Shown here piece by piece: positions 58,033-64,000 of a DNA stretch of 64,000 bases. The stretch is from positions 1,074,501 to 1,138,500 of the forward strand of contig NZ_CP027792.1 in assembly GCF_003013695.1 (NCBI RefSeq), read 5' to 3'. A program made the translations under genes and the position numbers. The notes under the pieces are model-generated. The model was not told the origin of the DNA. It made no database searches and worked only from the letters and a program-made list of their open reading frames with translations. Each line of letters starts with the position of its first letter. Position 1 is the stretch's first letter. This DNA is from Pulveribacter suum (GTDB taxonomy: Bacteria > Pseudomonadota > Gammaproteobacteria > Burkholderiales > Burkholderiaceae_C).

Positions 58033-58596
58033 ATGAGCCCCTTTGACAATCTGCGCAGCAAGGCCATTGCCTGGTGTCGTGATTTTGAACAATACAAGGA
58101 AGAATGCCGCGTTTTCGGCGAGCGCCTGCGCGTGGAATATATTGGTTATCTGGGTGCCAGATCTGCGGACGTGGAGTTCTACAAGATGGATGAGCGGCTG
58201 GAGCGTCTGGCCTCGGAGGGGACGACGCTTTCCCCGCGCCTGCAGGTGGGCGATGACGGCTATGTGTACTTCGGCCTCACGATTTTCATTCGCGAAGATT
58301 CCCATTGCCTGGAAGAGCATGCCCGCATCGGGGTGCAGCGCGCACAGGGGAAATGGCGCCTGCGCTGGAATCAACTGGAAAGCGGCAGCGTCAATGACAA
58401 GGTGCCGCAGGCATTTTTCGAGAAGGTCACGGCCGCGATGATGGAGAAATACTCCACCCCGTTTTACAAAATACGCGGGCAGCTCGGCTTTATCCCGACT
58501 TTCAGCAACGACCACCTGGTGCTGGTGCCCGCTGGCGAATCTCTCGCCGCCGTCGAGGAGCGGCCGCCCCACACGGGCACCAGCGGGGCGGCCTGA
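58033..58596 (+). CDS. Conserved-looking hypothetical protein
   Basis: A 187-residue soluble protein (MSPFDNLRSKAIAWCRDFEQ start) with a mixed alpha/beta pattern: SADVEFYKMDERLERLA, DGYVYFGLTIFIREDSHCLEEHARIGVQ, GKWRLRWNQLESG. No signal peptide, membrane helix or known catalytic motif. GC content is lower than in neighbouring genes. The start at 58033 follows CAGGAGAAAAATAAA, a good Shine-Dalgarno sequence. Converges on the next gene. Confidence 0.75.
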   Translation: MSPFDNLRSKAIAWCRDFEQYKEECRVFGERLRVEYIGYLGARSADVEFYKMDERLERLASEGTTLSPRLQVGDDGYVYFGLTIFIREDSHCLEEHARIGVQRAQGKWRLRWNQLESGSVNDKVPQAFFEKVTAAMMEKYSTPFYKIRGQLGFIPTFSNDHLVLVPAGESLAAVEERPPHTGTSGAA

Positions 58597-58626
58597 GCGC
58601 GTGCCTGGCGGTGGGTGAGCGCCTGC

Positions 58627-59097
58627 TCAGGCAGACGCCGCAGCGGCCTGTGGCAGGCCGCTTTGCAGCAGGGGCGCTTCGGTCGCCACGGCATTGCGGC
58701 TGCCGTCGCCGCCGATGCGGAAGTGGGCCGACGGGCAATTGATGAATTGAAGAATGGCGCTGAAGCAATCGGCTGGCAGGGTCAGCGTTCCCAGTGCCAT
58801 GGATTCATACAGCTCAAAGCTGGGGGGCGGCAGGTCGGCACTCTTCGAAAACCCGATCCGCAGCGCCGTGCGCAGCGCGCCCGCACGCGATCCCAGCAAT
58901 TCGATGAATCCCACGGCCTGGGGAACCGTGTAGCTGTCTTCGGTAAAGGTATGCAGCCCCGACAGGGCCACCGCGCGAATGCTCTTGACCTTGATGGTCA
59001 CGTAATGGTCCCAGTCGTGGCTGAAATCCTGGGCTTTCATCACCGTTTTCGCCCAGGGACGCGTGGAGTTGGGGGAAGTCATTCTTGGTTCCGTCAT
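58627..59097 (-). CDS. Hypothetical protein
   Basis: A 156-residue protein from ATG 59097 (MTEPRMTSPNSTRPWAKTVM); a GTG at 59136 could add 13 residues. It contains HDWDHYVTIKVKSIRAVALSGLHTFTEDSYTVPQAVGFIELLGSR in pattern, a beta-rich soluble domain, and ends in an Ala-rich tail. No family recognised. It converges on the hypothetical gene at 58033. Confidence 0.65.
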   Translation of the reverse strand: MTEPRMTSPNSTRPWAKTVMKAQDFSHDWDHYVTIKVKSIRAVALSGLHTFTEDSYTVPQAVGFIELLGSRAGALRTALRIGFSKSADLPPPSFELYESMALGTLTLPADCFSAILQFINCPSAHFRIGGDGSRNAVATEAPLLQSGLPQAAAASA

Positions 59098-59648
59098 GGA
59101 TGGGTCATCCCGAGAAAAAAGTGTGGAAGAAGTCACGGCTGGAGGCTGTCGGGTCCTGGAGCCGGGTTTTCCGGATAGGACTGGGGAAAGGAGGGTTTGA
59201 TTTCCCCAGGTTGTTCTGGAACGCTGGCGGGCACGGGCTGCTGGGTTTTTTCGCCATCTTTTTCAAATGGCATGGCAGGTTGTGACGGCAGGGATGAAGG
59301 GTGGTTCATGGGAAATGGGTGTCATAAAAAATATTGATACAGCTATTTCAATAAATAGACTATTGAAATAAATGGAAGCGCTTTGACTTGTCAGTTCTAT
59401 TATGAGTAGAGCCCGCAGGGCGGTAATCAAGCCAATGCCTGCTGTGGTGTAGGAAAAGTCCTCCAGCCGGCCCAACGCTGTCAATACGGGCCGAGGCAAT
59501 AATTCAGTGCATTACTGGCAACGTGCTGACGCGCATGTAAGTCAACTCCTACCCAGGGCGTGCAGTGCGGCTTTGAATATGAATGGCCGCGAGGGGAATC
59601 CGCCCCCGCATCGGTGATTTTTCAAAGCAGCTTTTTTTGGAGATTGCA
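59098..59648. other. AT-rich intergenic stretch
   Basis: About 550 bases with no supported gene. Between 59325 and 59420 the composition drops to clearly AT-rich and contains a perfect 10-bp inverted repeat TATTTCAATA/TATTGAAATA (59344-59370). A 78-codon minus-strand ORF spans 59263-59499 but shows no domain or start signal. The region ends with the GGAG ribosome binding site of the glycine-rich gene. Confidence 0.55.
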
Positions 59649-60590
59649 ATGGCTCAACGCGATTACGCTGACGACAACCAGGCACGCCAGGGGCGTGGCT
59701 ATGACGAGGAGCGCTACGGCTACCGCAACGAGGGCTTCGGACGGAACCAGGGCGGCGAAATGCGCTCGCAGGGCTATTCCGACCGTGATCCGTCCCAGCA
59801 CCATGGCGGCCAAGGCTATGGCGGCCAAGGCTATGGCGGCCAGGATCGCCAGGGCCAGCACGGTGGTGGCTATGGCAGCAGCCAATACGGCGGCTATGGC
59901 GGCGGACAGTACAGCGGCAGCCAGTACGGTGGTTTTGGCGGCGGCCAGCACAACGACTACCGCGGCGACACCCAATATGGCGGCCAGGGCGGCCAGGGCG
60001 GCTATGGCGGCTATGGCGGGCAGGGCGGATACGGCAGCCAGAGCCACCAGGGTGGCTATGGCGGCAGCGCCAGCGGCCAAGGGAGTTATGGGGGCCAGGG
60101 TGGCTACGGCGGCCAGGGCAGCTACGGTGGACAGAGCGGCTACGGCGACCAGGGCGGCCAGTACGGCGGCAGCTACGGCAGCGGCCAGCGGGGCGGCAGC
60201 TATGGCCCCGGTGGCCAGGGCGGCTACGGCCGCAGCCCTTCCGAGCAGTCGGGTGACTCCTACGGGGATTCCAGCCGCTTTTCGCAAGGCGGTGGCCAGC
60301 AGCGCTCACGCCACCATGACGACCCGGACTACCACCAGTGGCGCAGCGAGCAGCTGCGCAATCTGGACAACGACTATGAGAGCTGGCGCGGCGAGCGCTA
60401 CAAGAAGTTCTCGGAGGACTTCAACAATTGGCGCAGCTCGCGCAGCCAGAGCGACAACAACACCACCGGGCATGGCGGCAGCAGCGCCCATGGCAGTGGC
60501 AGCGACAAGGGTGGCTCGGGCAGCAGTTCGACCAGCGGCAGCGGCAGCAACACTGCCAGCGGCAGCGGCAGCACCACCAAGTCCCGCTGA
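59649..60590 (+). CDS. Gly/Gln/Tyr-rich low-complexity protein with conserved C-terminal W-rich helix
   Basis: A 313-residue protein. Residues about 45-215 are built from imperfect GYGGQ, GGYGGQ and SQYGG units; residues 1-45 are charged (RDYADDNQARQGRGYDEERY). A structured-looking helical block near 235-275 (DPDYHQWRSEQLRNLDNDYE, then WRGERYKKFSEDFNNWR) is followed by a Ser/Gly tail. The composition resembles phase-separating low-complexity domains, but there is no RNA-binding motif. The start 59649 has a TTGGAGATTGCAATG leader, almost identical to that of the KGG-protein gene. It converges on the histidine kinase gene. Confidence 0.85.
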   Translation: MAQRDYADDNQARQGRGYDEERYGYRNEGFGRNQGGEMRSQGYSDRDPSQHHGGQGYGGQGYGGQDRQGQHGGGYGSSQYGGYGGGQYSGSQYGGFGGGQHNDYRGDTQYGGQGGQGGYGGYGGQGGYGSQSHQGGYGGSASGQGSYGGQGGYGGQGSYGGQSGYGDQGGQYGGSYGSGQRGGSYGPGGQGGYGRSPSEQSGDSYGDSSRFSQGGGQQRSRHHDDPDYHQWRSEQLRNLDNDYESWRGERYKKFSEDFNNWRSSRSQSDNNTTGHGGSSAHGSGSDKGGSGSSSTSGSGSNTASGSGSTTKSR

Positions 60591-60596
60591 CCAGGA

Positions 60597-63110
60597 CTAG
60601 AGGTCTGCAGGCGGCGCCCGGCCCATGGCCGGCGCCGCCTTTTTTGTTGCCCCTGCCTGCGGCAGCCACAGCTCGAACTGCGCGCCTTCGCCGAAGCTGC
60701 TTTGCACCCGCACCTGCCCGCCATGGCGCAGCACCACGGCGCGCACGAAAGCCAGGCCCAGCCCCACGCCGCCGGCTTGCGCACCGCCCGCTTCGGGCTG
60801 GTTGGGCAGGCGCCTGAAGGGCTCGAAAATGCGTTCTTGCTGCTGCGGGTCAACGCCCGGGCCTTGGTCGCGGATGGCGATGCACCAAAAGCCTGCCTCC
60901 GCCTGCAGCGTGCAATGAACGGCGGCCCCGCGGGGACTGAACTTCAAGGCGTTGCCCAGCACGTTGGCCACGGCGCGCTGCACCCGGCCCGGGTCGCCCG
61001 TGAAGGGCGCGGCTTCTTCGCTGGATTGCAGCTCCAGCCGCACTTGGCGCGCGGCGGCCGCGGCCCAGGCATCCTCCAAGGCCTGATGCAGTGTGTGCAG
61101 CAGATCGAAAGGCTCGTGCCGGTAGCTCTCGGCCTGGGCCGCGGCCAGGCGCACAAAGTCCTGCGCCAGGGCGAGCGAGGCCTGGGCCTGGCGTTCGATG
61201 CGGGCCAGCAGCTGCTCCTGCGGCATCCGTTTGGGAAAGGCGCGGTGCATCTCCAGCAGCGTGATGATGGAAGCCACCGGCGCCCGGACGTCGTGCGAGA
61301 TGAAGTGCAAGGCCTGGTCGCGCTGGTGCTGCGCGCGCCGCATGTCCGACAAATCGACCAACGTGACGAGCCAGATGGCGCTGCCGTCCAGAAGATAGGG
61401 CTGGCGCAGCAGCAATACGTCTCGGCCCTGTCCGTCCCGTCCCTCGGCCGGGGCCGCGGCGCTGCCCTCGGCCCAGGTACGCTGCGCAGGCAGCGCCAGT
61501 CCGTCGTCCGCACCGACCAGGTCGCCGAGCAGCCGGTCCATCTCCATGCCGGTCAGCGGTGGCGTGAAGCGACCCTGAAAGTGCTGCTGCGCCGCTACGT
61601 TGGCCAGCAGCACGCGGCCACCAGCGTCGCACACCAGTGTGGGCGAGGGCAGGTGCTGCAGGCTGGCGCTGACGAAGTGGTGCAGCCGGCGCAGGCGCGA
61701 CGAGGCCTCCTCCACCGTGGCGATGCGCCGCTCTAGCGCGTCGCTGTACAGTGAGGCACGTGCTGGCAGGGGTGCGGGCAGCGGCACCTCTTCCTGCAGC
61801 GACTGCATCTGCAGCTGCAAAAAGCGCGCGGCGGCGTTCAGCCGCCGCCAGCTCCACAGCGGATAGGCCAGAGCGATGCCGGCCAGCGCCGGCGTGCCGG
61901 CCAGCTGCCAACCTGCCAGGGCCGGCACCAGCGCCATGGCCGCCAGCACGCCCAGCGCCAGCAGGGCGCAAGCCACCAGCCCGGCCAGCGGGCCCAGCAC
62001 GGCCATGCCCAGCAGGGCGGCGGCCACGGGCGCCAGGTTGAACAGCAAACTGGCGCTGCTGCCGGCCGGCCACACCCAGGCGCCCGCCAGCTCCGCGTGC
62101 AACGCGTGGGCCATCCACTCCACGCCGGGAATGCGCTCGCTGTGCAGGCCGGCCGGGGCAGCGAACAGGTCGCCCAGTCCCACGGCCGTGGCGCCCACCA
62201 GCACCCACTTGCCCTGCAGGGCCTGCGGCGGCAGCCGGCCCTTGAGCACATCCACATAGGAATAGCGTACGAACGCCGGCGCCCCGCCAGTAAAGGTGAC
62301 GGTGCGCGGCTGCAGGCTCTCCCAGGGGCCCTGCGCCGGGGCGGCATTGCCGCGGCAGGCCGGCCGCAGCTGGCCTGCGGCGCACAGCAGCGCCGTGCCG
62401 ATGTGCGGCCAGGGGGCCTGGGCCGGGCCTTCCAGGGCGAACAGGCGGCGCGCCACGCCGTCTTCGTCCACGGCCACCTGCACGTGGCCCAGCTGGGCGG
62501 CGGCGGCGCGCAGCTGGGGCAGGGGAGCGTCCACGCTGCTGGACGCCTGGCTGCCGCGCCGGGCCACGGGCAGCACCGTGCGGGCGGACTGGCGCAGGGC
62601 CTGGGCCAGCAGCAGGTCGTCGCCGGGGTAGTCGGCATCGGGCTCGCCAAAGAGCACGTCCAGCGCCACGGCGCGCGGCTGCTGCGCACTGATCTGCGCC
62701 AGCGCCTGGGCATGCAGGGCGCGGCGCCAGGGCCAGCGGCCGATGGCCTCGATGCTCTTGTCATCGATGGCGATGAGAACGATGTCGCTGCTGGCCGGCA
62801 GGGCGCGGGCGCGCATGGCCAGGTCGTTGACCAGATGGTCCAGCCGGCGCAACGCGCCGCCGCTGCTCCACCAGCCGACCAGGGCCAGCAGGACGAGCGA
62901 CAGCGCCAGCCATTCGCGCCGCAGAGCGTGGCGGCGACTGCCGCGCGGGTGTGCCGCCACAGTCTCGGGCGGCCTGCGTCGTTGCGGATCCTCGCGATCG
63001 TGCGCACTCTCGCTGCGGCTTGTGCCTCGCAGCCCATCGCGGTCCGCCTCCTGCGCCTCTTCAGGCGGCGCTCGCAGGCACGCTCTGAGGCCGGCACGCC
63101 GGCTGCCCAT
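60597..63110 (-). CDS. CHASE2-domain sensor histidine kinase
   Basis: An 837-residue membrane kinase. After a charged N-terminus a membrane helix lies at about 65-82, followed by an extracytoplasmic CHASE2 domain (DIVLIAIDDKSIEAIGRWPW onward to about 330). Three further helices follow (about 345-425), then a PAS-like segment (LPSPTLVCDAGGRVLLAN) and the kinase core with H-box FISHDVRAP, N-box NVLGNALKFSP, G1 DQGPGVD and G2 GGVGLGLAFV. It starts 14 bp after the stop of the upstream secreted-domain gene, so the two form an operon. The partner response regulator is probably outside the window. Confidence 0.92.
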   Translation of the reverse strand: MGSRRAGLRACLRAPPEEAQEADRDGLRGTSRSESAHDREDPQRRRPPETVAAHPRGSRRHALRREWLALSLVLLALVGWWSSGGALRRLDHLVNDLAMRARALPASSDIVLIAIDDKSIEAIGRWPWRRALHAQALAQISAQQPRAVALDVLFGEPDADYPGDDLLLAQALRQSARTVLPVARRGSQASSSVDAPLPQLRAAAAQLGHVQVAVDEDGVARRLFALEGPAQAPWPHIGTALLCAAGQLRPACRGNAAPAQGPWESLQPRTVTFTGGAPAFVRYSYVDVLKGRLPPQALQGKWVLVGATAVGLGDLFAAPAGLHSERIPGVEWMAHALHAELAGAWVWPAGSSASLLFNLAPVAAALLGMAVLGPLAGLVACALLALGVLAAMALVPALAGWQLAGTPALAGIALAYPLWSWRRLNAAARFLQLQMQSLQEEVPLPAPLPARASLYSDALERRIATVEEASSRLRRLHHFVSASLQHLPSPTLVCDAGGRVLLANVAAQQHFQGRFTPPLTGMEMDRLLGDLVGADDGLALPAQRTWAEGSAAAPAEGRDGQGRDVLLLRQPYLLDGSAIWLVTLVDLSDMRRAQHQRDQALHFISHDVRAPVASIITLLEMHRAFPKRMPQEQLLARIERQAQASLALAQDFVRLAAAQAESYRHEPFDLLHTLHQALEDAWAAAAARQVRLELQSSEEAAPFTGDPGRVQRAVANVLGNALKFSPRGAAVHCTLQAEAGFWCIAIRDQGPGVDPQQQERIFEPFRRLPNQPEAGGAQAGGVGLGLAFVRAVVLRHGGQVRVQSSFGEGAQFELWLPQAGATKKAAPAMGRAPPADL
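60610..60645 (+). terminator. Terminator of the glycine-rich gene, embedded in the kinase 3' end
   Basis: GGCGGCGCC...GGCGCCGCC with an inner GGCC/GGCC pair and TTTTTT tail. It lies within the last codons of the convergent histidine kinase gene, which ends at 60597. Confidence 0.85.
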
Positions 63111-63124
63111 GGCGGCGGGGCCCG

Positions 63125-64000
63125 TCAGGGCGCCGACAGCGGGCGGCCGTCGGCGGAGTGGACGGGCAGGCCGCCGCCGCTTTGCACGGCCGGCGGCAGC
63201 ACGATCTGCCGCGGGGTCGAGAACGCGCTCTCCAGCCCCGATGCATCGCGTGTGCGGATGCGCACCAGGTAGCTGCCGGCTGCGAGCGCCGGCGCCGTCC
63301 AGGCGGGCTCGGCCAGCTCTTCGTCCACCAGCGGCTGATCAAAGCCGCGCGCATCACTTGCCACCTGCAGCCGAAAGCGCTGGCCCGGCGTGCCCGGCCA
63401 GCTCAGGCGCACGCTGGGCCCGCTGTCGCGGGCGGTGATGTGTTGGGCGCCCACGGCGGCGGGCAGCTCGGCCACGGCAAAGGGCTGGGCCGGGCTGAAC
63501 GGGCCCTGGTCCGGCGCGCCGCTGGCCAGCGCGCGCACGCTGGCGGCGCGCCACCGGTAGCTGCCGGCTGGTAGGGCAGGCAGAGGCAGCGCGCACTCGC
63601 CGGCGCGCGTTTCGTCCAGCAGGGGGGCGGCAAAGCCGGCGCCCCCCGCCACCTGGATGCGGTAGCGCGTGGCGCCCTGCACGGCCGTACAGCGCAGCGT
63701 GCCCTGGGCGCGTGCCAGCGTGGCGCCGTCCAGCGGCGCCTGGGCCAGCGGGGCGACCGGGTGGGCCTTCACGCGGATGGTGTGCTGCGCCTGCTGACCG
63801 GGCAGGCCGGCGGCGTCGATCGCGCGCACCGTCAGGTAGTACTCGCCATCTGCGACCGCGGGCAGGCGCACCTGCGGGCCGGCCGCAGTGGCGCTGCGCA
63901 CGACGGCGGCGGACTGCGCGTCGCGCGCCACCTGCACCTGGTAGGCCACGGCGCCCGGTACCGGCGGCAAGGCCAGGGTCAGAAAGTCGGCATCCTCCAG
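63125..64000 (-). CDS. Secreted or periplasmic repeat-domain protein, C-terminal part (5' end outside window)
   Basis: The last 291 residues of a larger protein, open to the window edge. It consists of three fibronectin-III-like beta-sandwich repeats with recurring YQVQVARD, YRIQVAGGAGF and FRLQVASDARGF strands and YxLTVRAID / YRWRAASVRA / YLVRIRTRDASG strands. In Comamonadaceae-type operons such a region often follows a FecR-like and LysM part and stands next to a CHASE2 kinase; that part is not visible here, so this is inference. A role as a sensor or partner of the kinase is plausible. Confidence 0.75.
   Translation of the reverse strand: MEDADFLTLALPPVPGAVAYQVQVARDAQSAAVVRSATAAGPQVRLPAVADGEYYLTVRAIDAAGLPGQQAQHTIRVKAHPVAPLAQAPLDGATLARAQGTLRCTAVQGATRYRIQVAGGAGFAAPLLDETRAGECALPLPALPAGSYRWRAASVRALASGAPDQGPFSPAQPFAVAELPAAVGAQHITARDSGPSVRLSWPGTPGQRFRLQVASDARGFDQPLVDEELAEPAWTAPALAAGSYLVRIRTRDASGLESAFSTPRQIVLPPAVQSGGGLPVHSADGRPLSAP

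Noticed and set aside
59263..59499. 78-codon minus-strand ORF in the AT-rich patch
   Set aside because: No ribosome binding site, no domain, and its hydrophobic stretch follows from AT-rich codons.
59760..60230. Repetitive DNA that could be taken for a CRISPR array
   Set aside because: The repeats are short in-frame codons for GYGGQ units of varying length, without unique spacers or cas genes nearby.

Overview
The window is high-GC, gene-dense DNA with short intergenic gaps, TACAAT-type -10 hexamers close to start codons, and a short hairpin-forming intergenic repeat (GATAGCTGCTGGCGCTTG type) in about ten copies. Together with the gene content this suggests a beta-proteobacterium of the family Comamonadaceae (Acidovorax/Diaphorobacter/Alicycliphilus-like). 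The family assignment is an inference from style and gene content, not from a search.

Layout. 0-5 kb: tail of a LuxR-type response regulator, a receiver-only response regulator, a MoeB/ThiF adenylyltransferase, a carboxy-terminal processing protease, GpmA, a membrane-anchored rhodanese, GrxC, SecB and GpsA. 6.4-7.2 kb: a 24-residue membrane peptide and a stretch without a convincing gene. 7.2-20.3 kb: a cofactor district with a diiron-oxidase-like protein, panC-panB, nadC-nadA, a pabB-pabC fusion, a panD-bioA-bioD-bioF run and nadB. A 269-bp nested palindromic element lies between panB and nadC. 20.6-34.5 kb: a PEBP lipoprotein, then a self-contained selenoprotein locus on the minus strand: selenocysteine-inserting fdnG (in-frame UGA at residue 196 with a SECIS hairpin), fdnH, fdnI, fdhE, selA, selB and the selC tRNA. 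fdhD and an FtsX-like permease are divergent. selD is not in the window. 34.5-44.5 kb: core genes (truncated globin, Smr protein, phytase-like lipoprotein, radC, fkpB, ispH, a CorC-like membrane protein, a CBS protein, serS, a GDPD lipoprotein) ending at an intact tRNA-Ser(CGA).

44.5-55.7 kb: an integrated 11.2-kb element bounded by a 14-bp direct repeat of the tRNA-Ser 3' end. Reading leftward it carries integrase, AlpA-type regulator, CHC2 zinc-finger primase fragment, DUF3987 replication protein, then major capsid, prohead protease, portal, HNH, small terminase, large terminase, gp6-like connector and head-closure protein. No tail, lysis or lysogeny-repressor genes are seen. This is the layout of a capsid-forming phage satellite (cfPICI type): it could make and fill its own heads but would need a helper phage for tails and lysis. 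It also has a structured leader upstream of alpA, a terminator-operator junction in front of the capsid operon, and a reversed small gene between the terminase genes whose Shine-Dalgarno sequence lies in a perfect inverted repeat.

55.7-64 kb: a stress/disorder district (KGG-motif protein, SDR dehydrogenase, small basic ORF, two unknown proteins, a Gly/Gln/Tyr-rich low-complexity protein), then a CHASE2 histidine kinase and the 3' part of a secreted repeat-domain protein running off the end.
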